This document shows, one piece after another, positions 18,270-31,447 of a stretch of 64,000 nt of DNA. The DNA comes from Thiocapsa bogorovii (lineage in GTDB: Bacteria > Pseudomonadota > Gammaproteobacteria > Chromatiales > Chromatiaceae). Position numbers and translations under genes: made by a program. The notes beneath the pieces are model-generated. The model was given only the letters and a program-made list of their open reading frames with translations, was not told the DNA's origin and did not search any database. The number at the start of each line of letters is the position of its first letter. The stretch's first letter is position 1. The DNA lies in the NCBI RefSeq assembly GCF_021228795.1, contig NZ_CP089309.1, positions 2,666,001 through 2,730,000 of the forward strand, in the 5' to 3' direction.

Positions 18270-20369
18270 TCAGATGTCGTCCGCGGACTGATGGAAATCG
18301 TAGCTCAACTCGCTGCTCGGCATCTGGACCGAGTTGCCTTGAATGTAGTCGGGCCGACAATTCCAGACCCGTGTAATCGTGGCCGGATCCTCGATTCCGG
18401 CCGCGATGACGGACGCGCCATTGGTTCTGATCTCCTGCACCACATGAAGCAGCTCGGCCGGATCCGCGTTGATGAGTGTCGCGAACGAGAGCTTGGCAAG
18501 GGCGACCGGCAGGTCCGCAAGCAGCTCCAGATCCGCCGCATCGCCCGAGACGTTGGCGACGCAGACCTGAATACCGTACTTGCGCAAAACATCGACAAGC
18601 GGCTTGGCCGCGCCCAAGTGCTCTCGAACGTCGTGCATCTGGAATTGAAGCAACGGGCGGCGCCGGATAAGGTTGCGCCGGACCATCTGCTCGCGAAACC
18701 AGGGGAGCCATCCTTCCGCCGCAACCGAAGCGACCGTTTGATGGATCAAGAGACGCAACTTCGGATGCGTCTTGCGCTGTGCATCCATGACATCGAGTGA
18801 GTGCTCCAGCACCCAACGATCAATCCTCGTCATCAATCCGCCGCGCTCGACCACAGGTAGAAAATCGGCGGCAGGCACGTGCTCCCCGTCAAGCGTGCGC
18901 AACCGCAGCTGTACCTCGTAGAGCTCCCCGACGTTCGCCCCGAGCGAGACGATCGGCTGAAACATCAACAGCAGACCGTCGCGATTGACGGCGGTGTCGA
19001 CCAGCTGCTTGAGCAAACGCTCATAGTCCGAGCCGCGATCGGGGGCGATGACCGGGGTCCAGACACGCACCCGATTACCACCCACCTGCCGAGCGCGCGC
19101 CACGGTGGTTCGGCTGCGCGAAACCATCGTAATGGCGTCATCCGCGGGAGGCTCAAAGAGCCCGATTCCGATCGTCACGGTGAGCGAGAGCCGTTTGTCC
19201 TCAACCCGAAGCTTGGTGGCGCCGAAGGTACGCAGGATCTGCTCTCCGAGCCCATCCAAAGCCTCGCGGGTCGCCCGTCGAGCCAACACGGCAAAGGTGA
19301 AGTCATCCAGACGGACGGCGCACTCCTGCGGGGCGAGTTGGGTGACGAGCTTCTCCTCGAGCTGGCGCAACAACCGCTCCATGCCCTCGACACCCAACGC
19401 CTTGGAGATGTCCTGAAACCGATCCAGTTCGATCAGAAGAAGTCCGGCGCCGGGCGAGTGCGCCTCCGGTTCCTGAACCACGCGATCGAGACCACGCAGA
19501 AATGCCTCCTTCGAGAGCAACCCTGTGAGGGCGTCGCTGCGCTCTTCACTAACCCGACGCCCCTTGAGCAAGCGCGACATGCGGATGCGATGCTCGATCG
19601 CGCCGATCAGCTGCTCGCGCTGGATCGGCTTGGCGATAAAGCTGTCGCCCCCGACCCGCAGCGCTTCCAGTTGCTTGTCCGGATCGGTCTCTGCGGAGAG
19701 AAAGATGATGGGTGTGTCGAAGTAGTCGCCGTGATCCCGGATGATCGCCGTCAACTCGGTCCCGCTCGCATCCGGCATATAGAGATCCATCAGGACGAGA
19801 TCCGGCTGAGCCTCTTGCATCTTCCGGAGGATCTCCAGGGGTCGATCGACGATATGCGGCTCCATCCCCGCCTTGCTCAGCAGCAACGCGATGTATTTGG
19901 CCTGCAGCGGGTCGTCTTCGACCACCAGGATTCGGGGTTGGCTACCCCTGGCCGGGCCGCTCAACTCGATGAGACGCTTCGCCAAGTCGGGTAGTGCGAT
20001 CGGGGTCGGAAAATAGCCGCGGGCACCGGCGCGCATGACCTCGAGCCGCGTCTCGATGTTCTCCGCGTCGGCGATACAGACCACCTCGGGTCTCTTGGGT
20101 CCGGTGCCGGGCAGAGTCTCCGCCGGAGTCCCCGCCAGGCGCTCGATCAAACCGGATGGACCGGTGCCGGATGCCATGTAGCGCAGATCGAGTATCAGTG
20201 CCCCGGGACGCGTCCGCCCGAGGGCAGCCTCGAGCGCTTCGAGCTCCCCAAAGGCATCGAGCTGCAACCCGGCCTGCCGAATCAGACTCGCGAGCCCGGC
20301 CTGCAGTGCCGAATCGCCGCCGAGGTAGAAGATCCTGTTTTCGGAAGTCGCAAAATCTGCTTCGGTCAT
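18270..20369 (-). CDS. Two-receiver protein with degenerate GGDEF and EAL domains
   Basis: 699 residues from ATG 20369 (a GTG at 20438 adds 23). Order: a receiver-like domain with poor acidic pocket (residues ~10-130); a good receiver (RILVVEDD, MDLYMP, FIAKP); a GGDEF domain whose active site reads RLDDF instead of GGDEF; and an EAL domain with YEVQLRL in place of EAL and further catalytic changes. Both c-di-GMP enzymes should be inactive, so it is more likely a c-di-GMP or GTP receptor/adaptor, like FimX or LapD-type EAL domains. It may act on pili, surface attachment or taxis. It is divergent from thiC. Confidence 0.88.
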   Translation of the reverse strand: MTEADFATSENRIFYLGGDSALQAGLASLIRQAGLQLDAFGELEALEAALGRTRPGALILDLRYMASGTGPSGLIERLAGTPAETLPGTGPKRPEVVCIADAENIETRLEVMRAGARGYFPTPIALPDLAKRLIELSGPARGSQPRILVVEDDPLQAKYIALLLSKAGMEPHIVDRPLEILRKMQEAQPDLVLMDLYMPDASGTELTAIIRDHGDYFDTPIIFLSAETDPDKQLEALRVGGDSFIAKPIQREQLIGAIEHRIRMSRLLKGRRVSEERSDALTGLLSKEAFLRGLDRVVQEPEAHSPGAGLLLIELDRFQDISKALGVEGMERLLRQLEEKLVTQLAPQECAVRLDDFTFAVLARRATREALDGLGEQILRTFGATKLRVEDKRLSLTVTIGIGLFEPPADDAITMVSRSRTTVARARQVGGNRVRVWTPVIAPDRGSDYERLLKQLVDTAVNRDGLLLMFQPIVSLGANVGELYEVQLRLRTLDGEHVPAADFLPVVERGGLMTRIDRWVLEHSLDVMDAQRKTHPKLRLLIHQTVASVAAEGWLPWFREQMVRRNLIRRRPLLQFQMHDVREHLGAAKPLVDVLRKYGIQVCVANVSGDAADLELLADLPVALAKLSFATLINADPAELLHVVQEIRTNGASVIAAGIEDPATITRVWNCRPDYIQGNSVQMPSSELSYDFHQSADDI

Positions 20370-20558
20370 GATCGAAAGCGCCTCGGTGGGGCGTCGAGAG
20401 ATCCTGTCTGCCGTGGCGTGGTCTGAAACCGTCGACACGAGCAGACTTCCTTGAGTCCCGCTTCAGGATCGGCAGCCCGAGCCCAAAGGTCAAGCAAAAG
20501 CCGGCATGCGGCACACCTTGCGTTCGATCGGGTTGAAATCCCGGCGGCCTTTCGTTAG

Positions 20559-22907
<2,349 letters not shown>

Positions 22908-22932
22908 GCCGGATGCGCTCGGGGCGCTGAGC

Positions 22933-23748
22933 ATGTCCAGTCCCGCCCCGTGCAGGCTTGTCGTCTGCGACCTCGACGGCACGCTCCTCACGCCGGAGCA
23001 CCGCTTGGGAGATTACTCCCGCTCGGTGCTCACGCGCCTGCGCGCTCGGGGGGTCGAGATCATGCTCGCGTCCGGCCGGCATTTTCAGGACATCCGTTTG
23101 CTGTCCGAAGCACTCGGCGGCAACGGCTGTCTGATCTCTTCGAACGGGGCCGCCGTCCATGATCATCAGGCGCGTCTGTTGCAGCGCAGCCCGATCGATC
23201 CAGAGTGCGTTCGTTTCTTGATCGGCGACCCTGTCTTCCGAGCGGTTCACGTGAACGTCTACCGCAGCGAGGACTGGCTGGTGGAACGCCCGGAACCGGA
23301 TCTGCTCCGGTATCACCGTGATTCCGGCTTTCACTACCAGATCGCGGATCTCGACGCCTTGGTGCCGGACGACGTCCTCAAGGTCTTCTATTACGGTGAG
23401 CCATCCGAGCTGAAACGGCTGGAGACCCTCATCGCGGAGCGTATCGGGGATCGCGTGTCCACGACCTTCTCGCTGCCGGTAACCCTGGAGGTCATGGCGG
23501 CCGGGGTCTCCAAGGGTGCGGCTCTCGCGCACGTTGTGGAGCGCATGGGAATCGCGCTCTCCGAGGTCATCGCCTTCGGCGACGGCATGAACGATCGCGA
23601 GTTGTTGAGCTTGGCCGGAATCGGCATCCTCATGACCAACGCCGATCCGCGCCTCAAGGACGCACTGCCGCACCTGGAGCAGATTGGGAGCAACCGTGAA
23701 GAATCGGTCGCCCGTTACCTGGAGGCCCGGTTCGGCATCGATCACTGA
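22933..23748 (+). CDS. Cof-type HAD-IIB sugar/nucleotide phosphatase
   Basis: 271 residues. HAD motifs are I (VCDLDGTLL), II (LASGR), and III/IV (KGAAL...FGDGMNDRELL), with the large C2-type cap between them (about residues 85-190). Such enzymes dephosphorylate sugar phosphates, FMN, PLP or HMP-PP; E. coli Cof acts on HMP-PP. The position 25 bp after thiC makes a link to thiamine pyrimidine metabolism attractive but unproven. Confidence 0.92.
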   Translation: MSSPAPCRLVVCDLDGTLLTPEHRLGDYSRSVLTRLRARGVEIMLASGRHFQDIRLLSEALGGNGCLISSNGAAVHDHQARLLQRSPIDPECVRFLIGDPVFRAVHVNVYRSEDWLVERPEPDLLRYHRDSGFHYQIADLDALVPDDVLKVFYYGEPSELKRLETLIAERIGDRVSTTFSLPVTLEVMAAGVSKGAALAHVVERMGIALSEVIAFGDGMNDRELLSLAGIGILMTNADPRLKDALPHLEQIGSNREESVARYLEARFGIDH

Positions 23749-24030
23749 GCCCCGTCGGCCGCAGCAGGATCCGCAACGAGCCGCTTCGCTGTCATGGCCC
23801 GAAGGGCGTTCGCTGCCGCGGCCCGAACACGTTAGAGAAAACATCGACGAGCACATGCGGCCATGACCAACCCGCACCTCTCGCAGCATTCCGAGCCTGT
23901 TGCTTCGATCACCGAATATTCCCGGGCGTAGGGTATATACTGTCACGCTGGCTCGGTACACCGATTTTCCGCTCGAGCCGAACCCATCGCCCGACCCGAC
24001 CCCGATTTCATTTTCTCCGGAGCTCCACTC

Positions 24031-25838
<1,808 letters not shown>

Positions 25839-25842
<4 letters not shown>

Positions 25843-25923
25843 ACCGCGTCCGGAGCAACAGGTGGGGTTCGAGGGTGAATTCAGCCTCGTCACGACAACC
25901 GGCGACGGCTGTACGCGGTTTAG
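25839..25923. repeat. Stop-codon-associated inverted-end repeat, single module (copy D)
   Basis: 85 bp, from CTAAACCGCG (25839-25848) to CGCGGTTTAG (25914-25923), a perfect 10-bp inverted end pair. The left end contains the typA TAA stop. The interior is unlike copy E, so the ends are the conserved part. Confidence 0.85.
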
Positions 25924-26226
25924 GGTAGAGACGACGAATAATCGCGACACGGCTGTCGCGGCTCGGCGTCCGGAGCCGAGGTGATTTCCGGGAAAGGATC
26001 GCCCGGCGTGTAGGGGCGACTTCATTCGCTCCTACTACAGTCCCTACAGGTCGTCCGGGCATGCACAGTCGGGATGCCTATTCTCGGAAATCGCCCTAGA
26101 GCCGAGAGCTTACGGCTCTTTGCTAGGCCCAAGGATGATCGCTGGCGGCTGGCGGCTGGCGGCTGGCGGCTGGCGGCTGGCGGCTGGCGGCTGAACCGTA
26201 ACAAATCACACCATCGAAGAACCCCA
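25924..26226. other. Intergenic region between typA repeat and pip, with hairpins
   Basis: Contains two small dyads: TAGGGGCGA / TCGCTCCTA at 26011-26034 and AGAGC-N5-GCTCT at 26105-26119, the latter followed by T residues and possibly a weak terminator. It also holds the heptanucleotide array at 26142-26190. No gene is supported. Confidence 0.5.
26142..26190. repeat. Heptanucleotide tandem repeat (CTGGCGG x7)
   Basis: Seven perfect copies of CTGGCGG in a row, ending about 36 bp before the pip start codon. A sister array with unit CAGGCGG is at 37801-37835. Confidence 0.95.
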
Positions 26227-27177
26227 ATGCCCGATCTCTATCGCCCCGTCGAGCCCTTTGCGACCCATACGCTGGACGTCGACCACGATCATCACCTCTA
26301 TGTCGAGGAGTGCGGACGGCCCGACGGCATCCCCGCGATCTTTCTGCACGGCGGCCCCGGCGCGGGTTGCGAGCCGGCCCATCGCGCCTTCTTCGACCCG
26401 CAGCGGTATCGCGTGATCCTGTTCGATCAGCGCGGCTGCGGACGCTCGGCACCCCACGCGTCCCTGACGGCCAACACGACCCATGATCTCGTCGCCGACA
26501 TCGAGCGCATCCGCGAACGACTCGGGATCGATCGTTGGCTGGTCTTCGGCGGCTCTTGGGGCTCGACACTCGCCCTGGCCTATGCGGAGACCCATCCCGA
26601 ACGTGTCACCACGTTGGTGGTGCGCGGGATCTTTCTCTGTCGCGACGAAGAGATTCGTTGGTTCTATCAAGAGGGTGCGAGCTGGATCTACCCGGACTAT
26701 TGGGAGCAGTTTCTCGCCCCGATCCCGATCGAGGAGCGCGGCGACCTGCTCTCGGCCTATCACAAACGTTTGACCGGTGAAGATGCGTCAAACCGTCTTG
26801 CGGCGGCGCAGGCCTGGTCGGTCTGGGAGGGACGCACCGCGACCCTGCGGGCAAATCCGGACATCGAGGCGCATTTCGCCCACCCGCATGTTGCCTTGAG
26901 CCTGGCGCGGATCGAGTGCCACTATTTCATGAATCGGGCGTTTCTCCGACCGAATCAGCTGCTCGAAGAGGCGCACCGTCTCCGAGACATCCCGGGCGTC
27001 ATCATCCAAGGCCGTTACGACACCATCTGCCCGATGCGCTCGGCTTGGGATCTCCATCACGCCTGGCCGACGGCCGAGTTTCAGGTGATCGCCGATGCCG
27101 GTCATTCGGCCTTCGAGCCCGGCATCCGCATGGCCTTGGTGGCGGCGGCCGACCGCTTTGCCGATGCACTCGGTTGA
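26227..27177 (+). CDS. pip: Proline iminopeptidase (alpha/beta-hydrolase S33)
   Basis: 316 residues. The enzyme releases N-terminal proline from peptides. Motifs: FLHGGPGAGC (oxyanion region), FDQRGCGRSAPHA, the nucleophile GGSWGSTLALAYAETHPE, and the acid and His in GRYDTICP and AGHSAFEP. Length and order match the Pip family closely. The heptanucleotide array sits in its 5' leader and may affect expression. I chose ATG 26227; a longer frame would translate the repeat. Confidence 0.95.
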   Translation: MPDLYRPVEPFATHTLDVDHDHHLYVEECGRPDGIPAIFLHGGPGAGCEPAHRAFFDPQRYRVILFDQRGCGRSAPHASLTANTTHDLVADIERIRERLGIDRWLVFGGSWGSTLALAYAETHPERVTTLVVRGIFLCRDEEIRWFYQEGASWIYPDYWEQFLAPIPIEERGDLLSAYHKRLTGEDASNRLAAAQAWSVWEGRTATLRANPDIEAHFAHPHVALSLARIECHYFMNRAFLRPNQLLEEAHRLRDIPGVIIQGRYDTICPMRSAWDLHHAWPTAEFQVIADAGHSAFEPGIRMALVAAADRFADALG

Positions 27178-27332
27178 GATCCGATAGAGACAAGCTTGGG
27201 TCGCCCTGGCGATTTCCGGACGTCAGCATCCGGGCTGAGCACGCCCGCGAGGGGCGACCTCAGGCCCCGCCATCTCGGTCGATCCGTTCCTGAACATCAC
27301 TTTGACCGATCTGCCGAGCCAGGAGCCTCTGC

Positions 27333-28874
27333 ATGCCGACGCCGGTCGTCCTCGCCACACTGAACGCTCGCTATGCGCATGCCTCGCTGGCGTTGCGCTA
27401 TCTGCGTGCGAATTTGGGGCCGCTGCGCGAGGCCAGCATGCTGTGCGAATTCGTACTGGGGGCGGCACCCGAGGAGGTCGTCGAACAGCTGCTGACCGAA
27501 CGACCGCGGATCGTGGGATTGTCCGTCTATATTTGGAACGTCGCGCCTTTGACGCGTGTCGTCGCCTTGCTCAAGGAGACCGCCCCGGATGTGGTGGTCG
27601 TGCTCGGCGGTCCGGAGGTGAGTCACGAGGTCGAGTCCCAACGGATCTGTGCGCTGGCGGACTACGTGGTGACGGGCTGGGGCGAGGTGACCTTCGCACG
27701 GCTGGCGCGCACGATCATGGACGGACAGCGGCCCGCGGAGAAGGTGCATGCCGGGGAGCAGCCGCCGCTCGAAGGGATCCGCTTTCCCTACGATGAGTTC
27801 TCGGACGAGGACCTGCGGCGGCGCAATCTTTACCTCGAGGCGTCGCGCGGCTGTCCCTTCACGTGCGCCTTCTGCCTGTCGGCGCTGGATCGGACCGCTT
27901 GGCCGTTTCCGCTCGAGCCGCTGATCGCGGAGCTCGAGCGGCTGTATGCGCGCGGTGCTCGCCGGTTCAAGTTCGTCGACCGGACATTCAACCTCAAGAT
28001 CGATCACGCCTCGGCGATCCTGGGGTTCTTTCTGGACCGTATTCGCGAACGCCCGGACGATCTGCCCTTTCTGCATTTCGAGCTCGTCCCGGATCATCTG
28101 CCGGCGCGGCTGAAGGGGATGCTCGCGGCGTTTCCGGCGGGCACGCTTCAGTTGGAAGTCGGCGTGCAGACCTTCAATCCCGAGGTGCAGATGCTGATCT
28201 CGCGGCGTCAGAATGATGTGCAGGCCGAGGCCAATCTGCGCTGGCTGCACGCACATACGACCGCGCATCTGCACACCGATCTCATCATCGGCCTGCCGGG
28301 CGAGGACCCGGCCTCATTCGCGGCCGGCTTCGACCGGTTGATGCGGATCGGGCCGCATGAAATCCAGGTCGGGATTCTCAAGCGGCTCCGCGGTGCGCCG
28401 GTCTGCCGACACGTCGAGCGTTTCGGGTTGATCTTCAGCCCGGAACCGCCGTACAGCCTGCTCGCGAGCGATCGTATCGACCAAGCGACCCTGCAGCGAC
28501 TGACCCGGTTCGCGCGCTATTGGGATCTGGTAGGCAACTCGGGGCGCTTCAGGCTGACGCTGCCCCTCCTGCTCGGCGATGCGCCCTTCGAGCACTTTCT
28601 CGTTTGGTCAGACTGGTTCTACGCGCACTCGGGCAAAACACACGGCATCCCGCTCGAGCATCTTTACGAGGGCCTGCACGCCTGGCTATCGCTGCAGGGC
28701 TTAGCGGAGTCGGCCACCGAGGCTTTGCGCAACGATTATGCCGCCTGCGGTGCGCGTGGACGCCTATCGTTCGACCCCACGCGGAGGATTCCGCCGCCGA
28801 CACCGAAGGCCGAGGGGACGCTGCCGACGCGCCAGGCGCGTCATCTCAGACCTCGGACGCGTTCCAGTTGTTGA
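27333..28874 (+). CDS. B12-binding domain radical SAM protein (DUF4080-type)
   Basis: 513 residues. The N-terminal ~135 residues form a cobalamin-binding Rossmann domain (IVGLSVYIWN, VVLGGPEVS). The radical SAM core has the cluster motif SRGCPFTCAFCLS and later FVDRTFNLK, ELVPDHLP, LEVGVQTFNP. The C-terminal ~150 residues match the DUF4080 domain seen in this subfamily. The reaction is unknown. Its 3' end overlaps the convergent 119-residue gene by 29 bp. Confidence 0.9.
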   Translation: MPTPVVLATLNARYAHASLALRYLRANLGPLREASMLCEFVLGAAPEEVVEQLLTERPRIVGLSVYIWNVAPLTRVVALLKETAPDVVVVLGGPEVSHEVESQRICALADYVVTGWGEVTFARLARTIMDGQRPAEKVHAGEQPPLEGIRFPYDEFSDEDLRRRNLYLEASRGCPFTCAFCLSALDRTAWPFPLEPLIAELERLYARGARRFKFVDRTFNLKIDHASAILGFFLDRIRERPDDLPFLHFELVPDHLPARLKGMLAAFPAGTLQLEVGVQTFNPEVQMLISRRQNDVQAEANLRWLHAHTTAHLHTDLIIGLPGEDPASFAAGFDRLMRIGPHEIQVGILKRLRGAPVCRHVERFGLIFSPEPPYSLLASDRIDQATLQRLTRFARYWDLVGNSGRFRLTLPLLLGDAPFEHFLVWSDWFYAHSGKTHGIPLEHLYEGLHAWLSLQGLAESATEALRNDYAACGARGRLSFDPTRRIPPPTPKAEGTLPTRQARHLRPRTRSSC

Positions 28875-29205
28875 ATGCGAGAAGCCAGGATGAGATGCCC
28901 GGATTGGCGGCGCCTTCGGCTTGCAGGGCCTCGCCGATCTCGATCATCAGCTCCCGAAACTCGCGGACCTCACGACGCCAAACCGCCTCGGGCAGACCGG
29001 GATTGTCGGCCATGGTCTCGGCCGCCAGGGAGCCGGCGCCGGCCCACCAGTCGTTTCCGTTCAGTCGGCGCAGTACCTGCCCGGGCGCTTGCCGGAACCG
29101 GACCAGGTGATCAGCGACCTCAAGCGCACGTGGATGCCCGATGCGCTGAAGCAGCTCGGCAAGACGGCCAAGGGCGGACAGCAGTTGGTTCCGGGACTCA
29201 TGCAT
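28846..29205 (-). CDS. Small uncharacterised helical protein
   Basis: 119 residues, predicted all helical, no signal peptide or membrane segment. The pattern NDWWAGAGSLAAETM and WRREVREFRELMIEIGEAL looks like a genuine conserved coding region, but I do not recognise the family. It is convergent with the radical SAM gene and divergent from the FemAB-like gene. Confidence 0.65.
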   Translation of the reverse strand: MHESRNQLLSALGRLAELLQRIGHPRALEVADHLVRFRQAPGQVLRRLNGNDWWAGAGSLAAETMADNPGLPEAVWRREVREFRELMIEIGEALQAEGAANPGISSWLLAFNNWNASEV

Positions 29206-29272
29206 GGTTACACCTCACGGGTTCCTGAGATATCGTGCACGACCAAACGCGCTTGGAGCAGGGCCATACCCA

Positions 29273-30307
29273 ATGAGCACCGAACTGTCGATTCGAACGA
29301 TCGCAAAGAGCGATTATCCGACGTGGAATCAATTCGTCGCCGATTCGCCATCGGGAAGCGTTTATGCGCTTCCAGCCTATTTGGATGTGTTGTGCAGCGT
29401 GACCAACGCCAGATTCAGCATCTTCGGCCTGTTCAAGGGTAGCGAATTAGTCGGCGGCATGCCGCTGTATTTATCGCGATTCGGTCCTGGCTGGATAGCC
29501 GCCAACCGGCTGCTGCTCTATTACCACAGCCCGGTGATTCGCGAGTATTCCACGAAAGTCCCATATGAACGCACGTCCCGTCAGCTTGCGATCATGCAGA
29601 GACTGGAGTCCCATCTACGGGCGTTTGACTGCCTTCACTTGCTGCTGCATGTGCGGCACCCCATTGAAGACGCTCGCACGTTTCTATCCAAAGGATGGGA
29701 CGTTCAGCCGAACTACAGCTACGTGGTGGATATCGCCGACCTGCAATCTGCCTGGGAGCGGGTGAATCAGAATCTTCGCCGCCTGATCGATCGGGCAACA
29801 AAAAACGGCCTCACCGTCACGGATGACGACGATTTTGATAGCTTTTATCGCCTGCACATCGACACACATCGTCGCAAAGGCGCGCCGATTTATCTGAAGG
29901 AGCCGGCATTTCGCCGCTACTTCCAGGCATTGAAAGCACAGAATCTGTGCAGGCTTTACCACGCTCGACTGCCCAACGGCGAGTCGGTCGCGACGCAACT
30001 GGTGCTGACCGGAGGACACCCGGTCAGTCACACCGTTTGTGCCGGGGCAGATCCCGACCATCTGAAGCTTGGCAGCACACCTTTTTTGCGCTGGAAGGCA
30101 TTTGAAGCGCTGTCGGCGCTCGGCTATTCAGGAAACGATCTCACCGATGCGGCGTTGAACGACGTCACCCGTTTCAAGGGGCAGCTTGGCGGGGAGCTCG
30201 TCCAAAACTGGTTGTTGACCCGGCCGGGCAATCGTCTCTTCAGACTCTACCGCGCAACCCGACAGGCAACTCGGCGCCTGAAGAGTGCCCTCAGGCGACT
30301 GCGTTAG
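29273..30307 (+). CDS. FemAB-like GNAT-fold acyl/aminoacyltransferase
   Basis: 344 residues. Two GNAT halves are visible: ITSDYPTWNQFV-like N-terminus with PLYLSRFGPGW, and LRRLIDRATKNGLTV (the R-x-x-I-x-x-A-x-K-x-G motif of FemAB proteins), HRRKGAPIYL, and LGSTPFLRWKAFEAL. Relatives add acyl or amino acid groups in peptidoglycan or exopolysaccharide/lipid pathways. The base composition is clearly more A/T-rich than neighbours (runs such as AACAAAAAACGG), suggesting a transferred gene. The ATG at 29273 has only a distant Shine-Dalgarno. Confidence 0.8.
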   Translation: MSTELSIRTIAKSDYPTWNQFVADSPSGSVYALPAYLDVLCSVTNARFSIFGLFKGSELVGGMPLYLSRFGPGWIAANRLLLYYHSPVIREYSTKVPYERTSRQLAIMQRLESHLRAFDCLHLLLHVRHPIEDARTFLSKGWDVQPNYSYVVDIADLQSAWERVNQNLRRLIDRATKNGLTVTDDDDFDSFYRLHIDTHRRKGAPIYLKEPAFRRYFQALKAQNLCRLYHARLPNGESVATQLVLTGGHPVSHTVCAGADPDHLKLGSTPFLRWKAFEALSALGYSGNDLTDAALNDVTRFKGQLGGELVQNWLLTRPGNRLFRLYRATRQATRRLKSALRRLR

Positions 30308-30321
30308 ACCTTGCCCCGGCG

Positions 30322-31446
30322 TCATGTCGGGGAGTGAAAAAAGCGGTTGACCATGATCTCGATGTCTTGGGCTTTGCTTTCGATATCGGCGACCAACGCG
30401 AATTGGATCTCGGCCTTGCGCAGATTCTCGCCGGGCTCCACGACCTTGAAATAACGGTCGCCTTCGAGGTGGTCCGTCAGGAATCGCAAGCCTAGCTCGA
30501 AGGGCATGAGGCGGATCGCCTCGGGGATCAGGGCGATCTCTTCGGGGTTCAGCCAAGCGCGCGTCTGCTCGGCATAGGCTTGGAGGATCGGCTCCGCGAC
30601 GGCGAGATCGAACATGACCTGGGTGCGCCCGTGCGCGGACTCGCCGCTGCGATTGCAGCAGGAGCGTAGACAGTCGCCGATATCGTGCGGGATGAGGCCG
30701 GGTTGCAGGGTGTCGAGGTCGATCAGCGCAATTGCTCGCCCGCTGTCGCGGTCGAAGAGGATGTTGTCGAGCTTGGGGTCGCCGTGGGTGACGCGCACGG
30801 GAATCTCGCCTCGGTCCCGCGCATTGGAGATGCGTCTCGCGAGCGCTTGGCGTTCGATCGCGAACCGGACGCATGTCTCGACCTTCGGGTTGTCTCGGGC
30901 GCCTTCGATCCGCGCCAAGACCGAGAAAAAGCGCGCTCGATAGGCCGGCGTGTCGTGAAATCCGGGCAGGGTGACGCCCAGTGCCTCGGGCGGCAGCGAT
31001 TGCAGCAAGGTATGGAAGCGACCGAGGAGCCTGCCGACCTCGCGAGCCTGATCGGGATGCTCGACACGAGGGAGGCCGACGGTATCCTCGATCATCGTCA
31101 TGAGACGCCAGACGTTTCCGTCCGGCGCGCGCAGACCCGCATCGCCCGCACGGGTCGGGATCAGCGCCGGGACACGAAACCCGAGATCGGGGTGCCGCCG
31201 CGCCTGTCGATCGAGTGCCTGGATGTTGGAGAGGATCCGGAATGGATCGGGAAAGACCGTGCCGTTGATCCGCTGGAGCACGCAGCGCACGCCGCCGGCC
31301 GCGACGCGAAAGGTATCGTTGATCAGGCCGCGCCCGAAAGGCTCGACCGTCTCGACTGGCGAAGGTATCTCGAACGCCTCGGCGATGGTCACGAGCGATG
31401 CGTACGTCTGCGCCCCTATCGCCCCGTCGATCTCTGCGCGCCGCAT
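30322..31446 (-). CDS. Aminoglycoside phosphotransferase-fold kinase (N-acetylhexosamine 1-kinase-like)
   Basis: 374 residues. The kinase fold is shown by GLINDTFRV (P-loop-like), the catalytic VTHGDPKLDNILFD and IDLDTLQPG (Mg-binding Asp). Relatives phosphorylate hexosamines such as GlcNAc at C1, and in some genomes sit in cell-wall recycling or EPS loci. The true start is at MRRAEIDG; the upstream part of the long frame overlaps relA. It follows relA on the same strand with a one-base gap, so it is likely cotranscribed. Confidence 0.85.
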   Translation of the reverse strand: MRRAEIDGAIGAQTYASLVTIAEAFEIPSPVETVEPFGRGLINDTFRVAAGGVRCVLQRINGTVFPDPFRILSNIQALDRQARRHPDLGFRVPALIPTRAGDAGLRAPDGNVWRLMTMIEDTVGLPRVEHPDQAREVGRLLGRFHTLLQSLPPEALGVTLPGFHDTPAYRARFFSVLARIEGARDNPKVETCVRFAIERQALARRISNARDRGEIPVRVTHGDPKLDNILFDRDSGRAIALIDLDTLQPGLIPHDIGDCLRSCCNRSGESAHGRTQVMFDLAVAEPILQAYAEQTRAWLNPEEIALIPEAIRLMPFELGLRFLTDHLEGDRYFKVVEPGENLRKAEIQFALVADIESKAQDIEIMVNRFFHSPT

Positions 31447-31447
31447 T

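Noticed and set aside
26142-26190. CRISPR array
   Set aside because: The units are 7 bp with no spacers; it is a simple tandem repeat.
30314-30332. Terminator between the FemAB-like and kinase genes
   Set aside because: CCCCG...CGGGG can pair, but no U-tract follows on either strand and the hairpin overlaps the kinase's 3' end.
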